64,000 nt of DNA, taken from NCBI GenBank assembly GCA_002493835.1, contig DLAA01000017.1, positions 1 through 64,000 on the forward strand, in the 5' to 3' direction. This DNA comes from Lachnospiraceae bacterium UBA7060 (lineage in GTDB: Bacteria > Bacillota > Clostridia > Lachnospirales > Lachnospiraceae). Shown here piece after piece: positions 1-8,481 of the stretch. The translations under genes were made by a program, and so were the position numbers. The stretch's first letter is position 1. Each line of letters opens with the position of its first letter. The notes below the pieces were generated by a model. That model was not told the DNA's origin and searched no databases. It worked only from the letters and a program-made list of their open reading frames with translations.

Positions 1-417
1 CGTTTTTGGGAGGGAAAGCCGGTTATCTATGATAAAATCAACACATCATTTACCTACCTTGATAACGGCAGCGAGCTTTTCAAAGTAGTCAATGTTGAAA
101 TGCAGGACACCATAGAGGAATATGTTTCACTTGCAGCCAATACCGTAAGGGAACAAAAAGAATGTTTTACCGCACCTATAGGGAATGACATTTACCAGTT
201 TTCTTCCTTTCCGTGGGTTTCATTTACCCATATTTCGCATACGGAATCTGGGAAAAAGGACAATGCTACCCCAATGATAGATTGGGGGAAATATTTTATC
301 CGTGATGAAAAAGTTATGCTTCCGTTTTCAGTACAAGTACACCATTCTTTTGTTGACGGTGTGCATATCGGGAAGTTGGCGAATTTATTGCAGGATTATC
401 TTGATAATTTCGAGTAA
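1..417 (+). CDS. cat: Chloramphenicol O-acetyltransferase, 5' end cut off by window edge
   Basis: This would be an enzyme that transfers acetyl from acetyl-CoA to chloramphenicol in the cytosol, inactivating the drug. The reading frame is open from base 1 and ends with TAA at 415-417, so only the C-terminal ~138 residues are visible. They include the YDKINTSFTYL stretch typical of the family middle and the active-site HHSFVDG motif (bases 340-360). The catalytic His is the second of the pair and the Asp-Gly follows at the expected spacing. The usual family length is about 215 residues, so roughly the first third is outside the window. It sits next to transposon remnants, which fits carriage by a mobile element. 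The visible part has no frameshift, so it may be functional if the 5' end is intact. Confidence 0.9.
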   Translation, partial: RFWEGKPVIYDKINTSFTYLDNGSELFKVVNVEMQDTIEEYVSLAANTVREQKECFTAPIGNDIYQFSSFPWVSFTHISHTESGKKDNATPMIDWGKYFIRDEKVMLPFSVQVHHSFVDGVHIGKLANLLQDYLDNFE

Positions 418-521
418 GTGATGAGCAGTTAAGGGGCAGTATGCTAAATGCTGCTACCCCTTTTCAGCATAGCAACGATAAACCATGCACCGCCCTATGT
501 GGGAGAAAGGGAGAATCATTT

Positions 522-795
522 ATGCCTTGCACAGAAGCATACAAAGAACATATTATGTACACGTTAAATGGCTTTTGCAAGACTGTCATACACTATGCGG
601 CTATCAATGCATGGCGTGACAGGAGCAGACGGCGGCAAAAAGAAATATCCCTTATCCTCACCAACGAGGAACTTGCCACCGCCCTGTTATCTCTGTCGGA
701 GTACGACTGGGTATCAAATCCGCAGGACTTTACGGCTCCTGCAAAAGAAAATGGAGGTGCTTTCGCATGAAGATTTATTTTCCCTTGTGTGAAAA
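522..795 (+). pseudogene. Degraded conjugative-transposon sigma-70-like / HTH gene
   Basis: The reading frame from 522 encodes an N-terminus (AYKEHIMYTLNGFCKTVIHYAAINAWRD, then RRRQKEISL) recognisable as the small sigma-factor-like proteins of Tn916/Tn1549-type elements. After ISL the normal central part is missing and the text jumps to LTNEELATALLSL, which belongs near the C-terminal helix-turn-helix. The real C-terminal end, STTGYQIRRTLRLLQKKMEVLSHE, is present only in another frame (bases about 697-768). At least two deletions or frameshifts have therefore occurred. A short out-of-frame remnant (bases 768-821, MKIYFPLCEKDAISNN) may be the start of the next transposon gene. It is unlikely to make a working protein. 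Confidence 0.7.
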
Positions 796-840
796 AGACG
801 CTATTAGCAACAACATATGATAATTAAATGGTGATAACCT

Positions 841-1509
841 ATGAATGATAATAAATCTGCATTTAGGTCAAATGACTATGATAGAAAAATTACACAGACC
901 TTGCCATTTTATGAGCTATTTTATGAACAAGTCATAGAATTAGTAAAAATTTTTAATTGTAATGCGGTAAAATGGCTTGATATAGGTTGTGGAACAGGGA
1001 AAATGGGAAGTGTTGCATTTGAGAATATAGACATTGAAAAATTTGTTTTTTGTGATTCTTCGGAGGAAATGATAAGGATAGCAAAAACACGTTTTAAGAA
1101 TCATAACGCAGAATTTTCTGTTTGTGATGTTCAAAAGCTGGCTTATATTGATGAATTTGACATTATTACAGCTATACAGGTAAATCACTATTTGCGTATA
1201 GATGAACGCAAGATAGCTTTGAAAAAATGTTATGAAGCATTAAAAGATAATGGCGTATTTATTAGTTTTGAAAACTTTGCGCCTTTTACCAATTTAGGAA
1301 AATCTGTTTATTTGGAAAAATGGAAAAGATACCAAATGAAACAAGGGAAAAGTGTAGAGGAATGCCAAAAGCACATAAATCGGTATGGAAAAGATTATTT
1401 TCCAGTTTCATTATCAGAGAATCTGGAACAAATGCGTAATTGTGGATTTAAAGCTGTTGAGATTTTATGGCTTTCAAATATGCAAGTTGGGCTTTGGGGA
1501 ATTAAATAA
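841..1509 (+). CDS. Class I SAM-dependent methyltransferase
   Basis: A 222-residue cytosolic methyltransferase. The SAM-binding motif I is LDIGCGTGK at residues 46-54. An acidic motif II end (FVFCDSSEEMI) and a DVQKLAYIDEFDIITAIQ stretch follow, as in the Methyltransf_25/11 families. The substrate cannot be told from sequence; relatives act on small molecules or unknown targets. The gene is visibly richer in A and T than the genes to its right, and it lies between transposon remnants. It was probably acquired with the mobile element that carried the chloramphenicol gene. The start ATG at 841 has only a weak ribosome binding site (GGTGATAACCT). Confidence 0.8.
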   Translation: MNDNKSAFRSNDYDRKITQTLPFYELFYEQVIELVKIFNCNAVKWLDIGCGTGKMGSVAFENIDIEKFVFCDSSEEMIRIAKTRFKNHNAEFSVCDVQKLAYIDEFDIITAIQVNHYLRIDERKIALKKCYEALKDNGVFISFENFAPFTNLGKSVYLEKWKRYQMKQGKSVEECQKHINRYGKDYFPVSLSENLEQMRNCGFKAVEILWLSNMQVGLWGIK

Positions 1510-1530
1510 AACCAGCTTGTAAAGTTGTAG

Positions 1531-1671
1531 CCAACAAAACGGCAAATACGACAGGTTATTGCAGATAACAGCCTAAACAGCGTAGCAGACGTCCACAGTC
1601 TGCTAAAGGACAGCTTCAATAATATTCTTCAGGAGCTTATGGATGCGGAATTGGATGCCTCCCTTGATTAT
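1531..1671 (+). pseudogene. IS256-family transposase N-terminal remnant
   Basis: The frame beginning at 1531 reads TKRQIRQVIADNSLNSVADV and then HSLLKDSFNNILQELMDAELDASLDY. This is the conserved beginning of IS256/Mutator-family transposases, normally followed by a GYEK-type motif. The match breaks off after about 45 residues and the catalytic DDE region is absent. No start codon remains, because the upstream codon is TAG at 1528-1530. It is an insertion-sequence scar whose right edge joins the DprA-like remnant. Confidence 0.75.
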
Positions 1672-2225
1672 GTGATTGGAGGGAAAGTGTTCCTTTTCCA
1701 TGATAATGTTTTATATATGGTAAGCGATGAATCACACACCGCTTTGTTGGAAAAGCTGGCAGAAGTGAAGGAGGAGCCGGGAGCTGTTTTGCAAAACGAT
1801 AGCAGCCTGGCAGAAAAGGGATTTTTGTGGTCACACAGTTTGATGAAAACTATCCGTTTTTTTAAGTGCAAGTTAAAAAAATGCCGCCGGTATTATATTA
1901 TACAGGTAATATTAGTTTGGCAAAAAGTTGGAATTGCAGTGGCAGGCTCCAGAAATGTGGATGAAGAATAGCAGATTTTTTGCTTTCCACGATTAAAGAA
2001 AGCAGGTAACGGCTGATATTATTTCGGGAGATCTGCTGCTGTTTTCGAATGTGAAGCCGGATACGGGATTTCCGGTGGCAAGAGCCATGAATCGAAATAA
2101 GTACATTTATGCGTCTTTTTATGGGCGCTTGTAGTTTCAGCAGACTATAATAAAGGCGGTACATGGAACGGAGCAATGGAATCATGATACAAAAAAGAAG
2201 AGACTTTTGAACAGCTGGATTTATT
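1672..2225 (+). pseudogene. DprA-like (DNA-processing protein A / Rossmann fold) pseudogene
   Basis: No single frame is open, but family fragments line up in order when frames are switched. They are: IFVVTQFDENYPFF (about 1819-1861), KCKLKKMPPVLYYTGNISLAK (about 1864-1925), KVGIAVAGSRNVDEE (about 1924-1968), SGDLLLFSNVKPDTGFPVAR then AMNRNKYIYA (about 2023-2115), and SADYNKGGTWNGAMES (about 2135-2185). These correspond to the DprA-type pattern 'FDENYP', 'PPVLYY.GN', 'GSRN', 'P..GF..G.AM.RNK.IYA', 'KGGTW.GA'. At least three frameshifts and stops break it, including a gap of some 50 bases around 1969-2022 where the GSR-type fold would continue. DprA-like proteins of this kind are often carried on mobile elements. 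The IS256 scar directly upstream probably removed the true N-terminus. Confidence 0.6.
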
Positions 2226-2819
2226 TTACTTGGAATATGTCTTCTTGCAAAAATGACCCGCTCTTAAACCGTCTCTCTTTTGCGGTAAAGCGATGATTTT
2301 TGTAAATTTTCCCCTTTTATTATCTAATAGAATTTTTACAGCTTGTTTTACATTCTCAGGGGTCAGTCCTATTGTTGGATCCGGTTTAACTTGATGTCGT
2401 TTGATTTGTTTATTGTGCAAATCGAGATCATCAAGAACTACCCAGTTCGTAATACAGCTATTATGCAAATTTAACCATAATAAAATTTCATCAGCTTTTA
2501 CCAGACTAAATTTCTTTGTTTTTCGGATTTTTTCTGTAGTTAAATCCGGTGTCATCCCGCTTATATGCAGGTTTTCTTTTTCTAATAACGCAATCAATTT
2601 ATCGGCCTCTGTACACAACGGATTTAATGTTGTGTCAAACCAAGAGCGCCAGCCAGAATGAAGAATGATTTCTGAATCTGTTTCTTTTACCAAACTCGCC
2701 AATAATTTGATTTTGTCTTCATCGATCAATGTCCCGTCACAGATTTCTTTCTGGTGGCTGTCATTCCAAAGAATAGAATTGAGCACACCGTCTATATCCA
2801 GAAATAAAATATTTGGCAT
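2226..2819 (-). CDS. Small HAD-superfamily protein (HAD_SAK_2-like)
   Basis: A 197-residue cytosolic protein of the haloacid dehalogenase fold. The nucleophile motif is FLDIDGVLN at residues 5-13 (Asp7 and Asp9 as nucleophile and acid). ILHSGWRSW at about residue 52 gives motif II, and the late acidic motif is VVLDDLDL at about residue 128. The HSxWR pattern and overall size resemble the HAD domain of 'Swiss army knife' RNA-repair proteins. The actual substrate is unknown. It is a stand-alone gene on the minus strand, with the transposon remnants ending at its 3' side. It may be a nucleotide or RNA-end phosphatase, but that is only suggested by the family name. Confidence 0.65.
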   Translation of the reverse strand: MPNILFLDIDGVLNSILWNDSHQKEICDGTLIDEDKIKLLASLVKETDSEIILHSGWRSWFDTTLNPLCTEADKLIALLEKENLHISGMTPDLTTEKIRKTKKFSLVKADEILLWLNLHNSCITNWVVLDDLDLHNKQIKRHQVKPDPTIGLTPENVKQAVKILLDNKRGKFTKIIALPQKRDGLRAGHFCKKTYSK

Positions 2820-2896
2820 TATATTGTCCCCTTATAAATATAGATTATTTTCTTTGAGTATACTATAAATGTTTATACAATTTTATTTAACCTGTC

Positions 2897-3100
2897 TTAA
2901 TCTTTCTTTTTAATTTGTTCATTATTTGTTATTGTATATTTTGCAAACCGATTCGCAATCTTCTCTATCTGCACAGCATCAGAAGGCTTCAATACCTTAA
3001 AAGTTCCAATCATGGAATGAAAGCTGGCGCCTGTTTCCTCAGCCGCGTGCAGATACAGTCCTTTTGGCAGTTCTCCATAGACCTCATGGGGAATATTCAT
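2897..3100 (-). CDS. Hypothetical 67-residue protein, coupled to AraC gene
   Basis: I do not recognise this protein. Its ATG directly follows the TAA of the AraC-family gene (TAAATG), so the two are probably translated together. There is no signal peptide or membrane helix. The sequence reads like the tail of a larger domain (GLYLHAAEETGASFHSMIG, a lysine-rich C-terminus). It might be a truncated relic rather than a complete small protein. Confidence 0.4.
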   Translation of the reverse strand: MNIPHEVYGELPKGLYLHAAEETGASFHSMIGTFKVLKPSDAVQIEKIANRFAKYTITNNEQIKKKD

Positions 3101-3991
3101 TTACGATACACAATGCTTTTTTCGGTATTCCTTTGGCGTACAGCCAAAACTTTCCATAAACATTTTTGAGAAATAGCTCAAATGATTAAAGCCGCAGGAT
3201 AGCGCAATTTCTGTAATACTCAATTCTGTATTTTTCAGCAGATTGCAGGTAATCCTCAGCCGATAATCATTTAAAAAATTAATGGGGGATTGCTGAAGGT
3301 AATGTTGGAACATTTGACAGCACTTGCTTCGGCTCACGCGGCCGGAAGATGCAATCTCTGCTAAGGTCAGTTTCCTTCCATAGTTCTGATAAATATAGGA
3401 CATCATATCTTTTTGCAATTCCAAATCTGTATGCGAATTTCCAGGCGGCGGCAATTCACCAATCTGTCGTGTCAGTCTGCTCCAAAGAATATGCAGCAAA
3501 CCAATAACCTCTAATTCATATCCAATTGGTGCAGCATTTTTTAACGCGCCGATACGTCTTAAAATTTCTGCGGCAGTCTGCCCCAGGCTGTCTGGCATAT
3601 TGAAATGCCAGTATGCTAAACCGGAATGTTCAAGAACCGGCATGATTTCTTTTTTCAGCAGAGTGTCACTTCCAGTAAACAGTGATGAGTGGAAAAGGAT
3701 ACATAAAAATCGGCAATCCTGTCCGTTGCAGTTGTGTCCAAAATGAACCTGACGGGCGTTGATAATCAGACTGTCGCCCGTATGAAGGATGATTTCTTGG
3801 CCATTTATGGAATATCCCATAATGCCATCCAAGATATGAATACATTCCAGATCGTCATGCCAATGGCACGGAGCGCGGAGTTCCGGATAGACAGATAAAT
3901 TGGCCTCACGGATATACAAGCGTACTCCCTCACGCTCATAATGGACCACCTCGGATGAATCTTTCATTAATTCCATTTTTGCTGCTTTCAT
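3101..3991 (-). CDS. AraC-family transcriptional regulator with cupin sensor domain
   Basis: A 296-residue cytosolic transcription factor. Residues about 40-110 form an AraC-type cupin ligand-binding domain (HWHDDLECIHILDG, then GDSLIINARQVHFGH). Residues about 195-292 hold two helix-turn-helix motifs, ending in the family signature SLSCGFNHLSYFSKMFMESF...TPKEYR. Such proteins usually sense a small molecule, often a sugar, and activate nearby genes. The divergent 50-residue gene at 4129 is the nearest possible target and no sugar gene adjoins. The 67-residue gene follows without a gap. Confidence 0.9.
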   Translation of the reverse strand: MKAAKMELMKDSSEVVHYEREGVRLYIREANLSVYPELRAPCHWHDDLECIHILDGIMGYSINGQEIILHTGDSLIINARQVHFGHNCNGQDCRFLCILFHSSLFTGSDTLLKKEIMPVLEHSGLAYWHFNMPDSLGQTAAEILRRIGALKNAAPIGYELEVIGLLHILWSRLTRQIGELPPPGNSHTDLELQKDMMSYIYQNYGRKLTLAEIASSGRVSRSKCCQMFQHYLQQSPINFLNDYRLRITCNLLKNTELSITEIALSCGFNHLSYFSKMFMESFGCTPKEYRKKHCVS

Positions 3992-4128
3992 ACTTCGGAC
4001 TCCAGAAAAGACGATTTTTATAATAAGTTTGGTTTATACTGTTAGAATGCACCGACGTAATGCACTATAATCATACTATACTCAATAGCAAAAGAAAAGA
4101 ACAGATTAATATGATTAAGGAGGCTGTT

Positions 4129-4281
4129 ATGAAAAAATTGAAAAGACAACTGCGGAGTCTGCTTATTACGCAAATTTCAACTTGGCTTGAATACGGACCT
4201 GAATATGGACTGAGTGATGATGTTTGGTCTGCGTGTTCTTGTTACCTTGCTCAGTTAAAGCAAGAATTGGCTGTCGAATAG
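4129..4281 (+). CDS. Hypothetical 50-residue basic protein
   Basis: A short reading frame with an excellent ribosome binding site (AAGGAGG, 4117-4123) placed before ATG at 4129. An in-frame upstream ATG at 4060 has no such site. The product starts MKKLKRQLRSLLITQIS and is basic at its N-terminus, with no clear membrane segment. I do not recognise the family. It is divergent from the AraC regulator, which may control it. Confidence 0.45.
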   Translation: MKKLKRQLRSLLITQISTWLEYGPEYGLSDDVWSACSCYLAQLKQELAVE

Positions 4282-4671
4282 GGTGTGATAAGTTGACTGT
4301 AGGCAGTTTTGTTTCCAGAAACGGCCCAGTCGGCGATGGGGCTGTACAGCAAGCGGAAAGGACGGAGGAAGCAGACAGGAACTTGGGCCTTTGGATCAGC
4401 AGCTTACATATGCGCAGAATGCTTTTATGAGGGGCGAATTTTTTTAATCCGGTGATGGAGGAAAGAATTATTTATATAGGACATGTGGAACATAAATTAC
4501 CAACAGTTAATTATCATTGACACGGATGTCTGTTATTTTGCTCTCAAAGTATTTCAAGTTGTGCGTTTTTTGTGACGAAAATATTGTTGTTGCGATTGGT
4601 GTGATACTACTCCAGGACCGGATTTGATTCGTGCACTGTACCAGCGTTGATCAATTTAGTTGATCATAAAT
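4282..4671. other. 390-base stretch without a convincing gene
   Basis: Only short frames occur here. One 39-codon frame (4336-4455, starting MGLYSKRKGRRKQTGTWAFG) lacks a ribosome binding site and matches nothing I know. The stretch may hold the debris of a gene. Its right end carries the palindrome at 4648-4666. Confidence 0.3.
4648..4666 (-). terminator. Hairpin just past the helicase gene
   Basis: A perfect 7-base inverted repeat, TGATCAA / TTGATCA with a 5-base loop, lies 5 bases past the helicase stop codon on the minus strand. There is no clear T run after it, so it is a possible stability or termination hairpin rather than a textbook terminator. Confidence 0.3.
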
Positions 4672-6231
4672 TTACCGTTTCATTTCTTTCATACAAACCC
4701 AATAGTTCTTTTCACTGGCATACCGGGCTTTTTTAATTTGCGCATCTATATAGTCTGGTTCCAGCAGCCAGTCTGAACGGACACAGCCCAGCCTGAGGCA
4801 GCGCCGTGCTTCCTCTAGTTTATCGCTGTCAAATCTCATCTGCTGTAGTTTATCCAGAAAAAGAGCTGCATTAGTATCATAAGCAGGATTGTAAAAGTCG
4901 TGCATTTGTGGGTCGTATGTGAGTTCAAATAATCGATTTCCTTTGGAATCCGGCAGATAACAGGAGTCCTCGGAGGATTCTTCGATATGAAGGTAATACA
5001 GGGAAGCCAAATTTTTGCCGTTATTTTTGCGCACGATCCGCCCCAGCCGCTGGATACGCTGCCTTTGGGTGGATGTTCCGGACATGATAATTCCTACGGA
5101 GGCATCGGGAACATCTATGCCTTCGTCAATTGCTTTGCAGGCAATCAGAATTCTGATACTGCCGTTTCGAAAACGTTCCAAAGCATTTTTATTCGCCTGT
5201 TCGCCCATTTTGGAATGATATCGGCCTATCCTTTCGGGATAGCATGCGTTCAGAAAACGGTACAGATCGTCCGCCTGCTTAATGCGTTCGCTGAAAATAA
5301 TGATTTTATCGTTTGTATTTAAGCGCTTAATCAATTCAAGGACACAGGAAGTCCGGGACGCGGCAAGGCAGACAAGGCTTTTCCTTTTGTAAGATAAATT
5401 CATATATAGAGCCGCCATTTTAGCAATCCTTGGGTTGGGATTTCCGGAGAGGCTGCGAAGCTGTTCAAAAAGCTCCTTTTTTCCCAGTATATTGAGATAC
5501 GGGAAAACCTTAAGCAGTTTCCCGTATACAATCCGCATCTGTTCGGAAAGATCTTCATAGTCTTCCCGCTCGTCAGTTTGAAAGGCGAGGCTGATGTGGT
5601 AGATATCGCAGGGACATATGGTGGATCCTTGTGATGCCTGCGCGATTCCATAGTGGTAGATTTTACGGCCGAGAACGGAGGAAAGGTATTGCTGGGTCTG
5701 GCCTGTAGGAAGTGTGGCGGATAAACCGAGAGAGAAAAAATGATTTTTCCACTGCTCTATGTAGGGAAGAAACTCAAAGATCAACTGATTCTGGCCGCTT
5801 GCGTAATGGTGGCATTCATCCGCGATCAGCAAAACCATTTCGCCGCACCTAAGCTCTGAAAGAATCTGCCTTGCCAGTTCATAGCGGGCCGAGTTAATCA
5901 CATAAATCATATAGTGTCGTATGGACTCGCATCGCGCTCCGCCGCCGCGCATGCCTATTTCACCGCGAAGCTCCAAGGAAGATATTTTGTCTGTATGCGT
6001 GTGGGAGAGAAATTCTGTTAAATCCCGGTTCCACTGGCGCATCAGAGCGCCTGTGGGGACTACGATTTTGATACGCAGTTTTTGTTCCAGTCGTTTTTCC
6101 AGACGGGAAGCCGCTGTGAGGGCCAGCAGGGTTTTTCCGGATCCGGTAACTGCCTGCACCATCCCTCTGCCATTATTAGCAAACCATTTATCAAGGCATT
6201 CCTCCTGCCAGTCATAAAGCTCTCTGCTCAT
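4672..6231 (-). CDS. SF2 DEAD/DEAH-type helicase, XPB/RadD-like
   Basis: A 519-residue superfamily 2 nucleic-acid helicase or translocase. Motif I is TGSGKT (residues 29-34), motif II is DECHH (138-142), motif III is SAT (171-173) and motif VI is QRIQRLGR (391-398). The N-terminal YDWQEECLDKW is a Q-motif-like start. The compact form, with just two RecA-like lobes and a short C-terminal tail, resembles XPB/RadD-type and BREX BrxHI-type helicases. It is transcribed away from a coiled-coil gene and two BREX-like ATPase genes, with only 162 bases between them. A functional link with that operon is therefore likely. No nuclease or methylase domain is attached. Confidence 0.85.
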   Translation of the reverse strand: MSRELYDWQEECLDKWFANNGRGMVQAVTGSGKTLLALTAASRLEKRLEQKLRIKIVVPTGALMRQWNRDLTEFLSHTHTDKISSLELRGEIGMRGGGARCESIRHYMIYVINSARYELARQILSELRCGEMVLLIADECHHYASGQNQLIFEFLPYIEQWKNHFFSLGLSATLPTGQTQQYLSSVLGRKIYHYGIAQASQGSTICPCDIYHISLAFQTDEREDYEDLSEQMRIVYGKLLKVFPYLNILGKKELFEQLRSLSGNPNPRIAKMAALYMNLSYKRKSLVCLAASRTSCVLELIKRLNTNDKIIIFSERIKQADDLYRFLNACYPERIGRYHSKMGEQANKNALERFRNGSIRILIACKAIDEGIDVPDASVGIIMSGTSTQRQRIQRLGRIVRKNNGKNLASLYYLHIEESSEDSCYLPDSKGNRLFELTYDPQMHDFYNPAYDTNAALFLDKLQQMRFDSDKLEEARRCLRLGCVRSDWLLEPDYIDAQIKKARYASEKNYWVCMKEMKR

Positions 6232-6320
6232 TTTGTATGTCCCCTGTCTATACGGCAGTCTGAAAAAGCCAAATGGCCGGGTAGATCTGATAAGTCCGTA
6301 ATTCTGCCGGAAATAAGTAG

Positions 6321-6349
6321 TTGAAAACGCTTGTCACATCGTATATACT
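6321..6349 (+). promoter_or_regulatory. Sigma-A-type promoter of the ATPase operon
   Basis: TTGAAA (6321-6326) and TATACT (6344-6349) are separated by 17 bases. They lie about 45 bases upstream of the ATG at 6394. The helicase promoter must lie in the same 162-base divergent region, but I could not assign it with confidence. Confidence 0.6.
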
Positions 6350-6393
6350 TTTTTTAGGTTAAAAATAAATATGCAACAGAAGAAGGTGAAAAT

Positions 6394-7167
6394 ATGAATT
6401 ACGAAGATCTATATCAAAGTATACAGCCCGGTCAGAAATCTGTAAAGGATTCTCTTGCCTCGCTGCAGAAACTTTTTAAAGCAGTAACTCGTGAAGAAGA
6501 AAATGGGGATATTAAGAATCTTGTCCGCGATTTGGAGTCTATGAAGGAGACCGCGGCGTCACTTGCCGCTTCGCTGAAAGAGCTTAAGGATACGGTGGAA
6601 AGCTTTGATGCCAAAGCATATTTTGAAAACGGTGATTTCGCGGATCAGATGCTTGAAAGCTGCCGGGAGAAAGGCGTGGATGTGCGCGGGGAGTTCCCTG
6701 TATATGAAATGTTTCCTTACCGTGTAAAGCTGGATGTGGAGAATCAGGATCTTTATCTGGATCGAAAGAAAGTACAGTGTATGCGCCCAGGGAGTTTTGT
6801 GGATACGGTAAAGGCCGGACAGGAAAAGCTGAATAAAGCGTCTTTTAATGCGCTTACGTTTGTGAATGAACTTTCAGACGCATATGATCTTGCCCTGATG
6901 AAGACGGGTAAGAATCCCGGGGCGGATATTTATCTGACCAGTTTGTACAAGTATCTTGCGCCCATGAGTCGTTTTCGAAAAGATTATGACCAGCAGAGCT
7001 TTGCATTCGATCTGGCAAGGTTGTATACATCAGGTGTAGAGGAGACAAAGAACGGCAGAAGATTTCAGTTTGGTCCCAGCAGGAATAATGTCAAGGCGAT
7101 CCGCATTCTGGACAGGGATGGCAAGGAACAATACCTTGCAACGATCTGTTTTATTCCTGCAGGATAA
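6394..7167 (+). CDS. Hypothetical coiled-coil protein of the BREX-ATPase-like operon
   Basis: A 257-residue soluble protein that I cannot place in a named family. Residues about 20-75 are heptad-rich and should form a coiled coil (DIKNLVRDLESMKETAASLA and following). The remainder (about 80-257) looks like a globular alpha/beta domain with no visible catalytic motif. It is the first gene of the plus-strand operon, ahead of two P-loop ATPases and opposite a helicase, with a good site (GAAGAAGGTG) before ATG 6394. The position suggests a structural or DNA-loading partner of the ATPases; that is inference. Confidence 0.6.
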   Translation: MNYEDLYQSIQPGQKSVKDSLASLQKLFKAVTREEENGDIKNLVRDLESMKETAASLAASLKELKDTVESFDAKAYFENGDFADQMLESCREKGVDVRGEFPVYEMFPYRVKLDVENQDLYLDRKKVQCMRPGSFVDTVKAGQEKLNKASFNALTFVNELSDAYDLALMKTGKNPGADIYLTSLYKYLAPMSRFRKDYDQQSFAFDLARLYTSGVEETKNGRRFQFGPSRNNVKAIRILDRDGKEQYLATICFIPAG

Positions 7168-7242
7168 TTTTCACACGGTAGGGCGCTGAATGAGGTGATG
7201 CCTGTTGTACTAAGTCAAAAGGAAAATACATGGAGGATTGTG

Positions 7243-8481
7243 ATGCCGGTATTGAATGAAATGGCATATGAGGTAGATGTTTACGGGGAATCGGCAGACA
7301 ACCGCGGCACTGAGATACAGAGCCAGCTCCCTGTGGAAGGACTCACCTGCGGAATTGATTTCCTGACAGATTTTTGGAGAGAAAAGTATCTGCAGGAGTA
7401 TATTCGGGATGGTGGAAGTAAGATTAAATTTGTAACAGGGCGCAGTGGGAGCGGGAAGACACATTTTCTGCGTCTGATGAGCATAATTGCGGAAAAAGAA
7501 AATTATAAAACGGTCCGCTTTTCAGCCAGAGATGTCTGGATGCATGATTTTAAGGAAATATATGTGGAGATTTTTCATCAGTGCGATATAATGAAATGCC
7601 TGGAGGGGGTCAGCCGCAAATTGATTCAGGAGCTGGGTTTTCGTGCCGAAGATATTCCGGACGGAATGCAGCTTATTGATTATCTCTCTCAGAACGGGAT
7701 GGGGGATGCGCTGACAAAACGGGAGATTCGAACTCAGCTGAGGCACTTTTTTTTGGAAAATCCCATGATGGACAATAATTTTGCTTTCGCCTGCAGTATG
7801 CTGACCGGGAGTATTCTGGGGTATCCTATTTTGGAAGAACAGAATCAGGAACTGCTCTTAGCCTGGCTGGAGGGAGATCGCAGTATTAAGCTTTCGCAGC
7901 TTAGGGCTATGGATTTTTATCCGAGCCGCATCACGAAATATAATGCAAGACATATGCTTCGTTCGCTCGCAGAGTTGATTCATATGAGCGGTTATTCCGG
8001 CCTGTTTATTGAGATTGATGATTTGGAAGTTTTGATCAGTCGTTCCAGTTTAGAGCCGGTGCATTATACAAAGATGAAGCGTGAGGATACCTATGAGAGT
8101 ATCCGTCAATTGATTGATGATATTGACAGCATGAAAAATATTATGTTTGTCTATGCCTTTGACAGGGAAATGATTGATAATGAAAATACCGGGCTCAAAT
8201 CTTATCAGGCATTGTGGATGCGCATCCAGAATGAAATTGTGGGAGAGAGATTTAACCGCTTTGCAGATATGGTGGATCTGGACCAGCTTGCGGCGCAGGA
8301 ATATTCACCGGAAGTGATTGTTGCGATTTCGGAAAGCCTTTCTCGTTTACGGCAGAACCAGCCGGTTTCTCCGGTGGGTGCGGAAAAAGCCAGAGAGATT
8401 GCCGCGCAGGCGCGTACCGGAGCGGTGGGTATTCCTGCTCTGATCTGGATGGCCATGCAGGAGGTGACGGAACATGTATGA
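7243..8481 (+). CDS. P-loop ATPase resembling BREX BrxC/BrxD (DUF2791-like), first copy
   Basis: A 412-residue cytosolic ATPase. Walker A is GRSGSGKT (residues 66-73) and Walker B is IEIDDLE (about 256-262). The middle section LLAWLEGD...YNARHMLRSLAELIHMSGYSGL is the pattern I associate with the BrxC/BrxD ATP-binding family (PF10923), in which this stretch leads into Walker B. ATG 7243 is chosen because TGGAGG lies six bases upstream; earlier in-frame GTG/ATG codons at 7195-7198 have weaker sites. The next ATPase overlaps its end by 8 bases, so the two are translationally coupled and may act as a hetero-complex. No methyltransferase (PglX) or phosphatase (PglZ) gene is present, so this is not a full BREX locus. 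Confidence 0.7.
   Translation: MPVLNEMAYEVDVYGESADNRGTEIQSQLPVEGLTCGIDFLTDFWREKYLQEYIRDGGSKIKFVTGRSGSGKTHFLRLMSIIAEKENYKTVRFSARDVWMHDFKEIYVEIFHQCDIMKCLEGVSRKLIQELGFRAEDIPDGMQLIDYLSQNGMGDALTKREIRTQLRHFFLENPMMDNNFAFACSMLTGSILGYPILEEQNQELLLAWLEGDRSIKLSQLRAMDFYPSRITKYNARHMLRSLAELIHMSGYSGLFIEIDDLEVLISRSSLEPVHYTKMKREDTYESIRQLIDDIDSMKNIMFVYAFDREMIDNENTGLKSYQALWMRIQNEIVGERFNRFADMVDLDQLAAQEYSPEVIVAISESLSRLRQNQPVSPVGAEKAREIAAQARTGAVGIPALIWMAMQEVTEHV

Noticed and set aside
4224..4430. A 68-residue frame after the 50-residue basic protein
   Set aside because: It overlaps the 50-residue gene that has the good ribosome binding site, and shows no motif.
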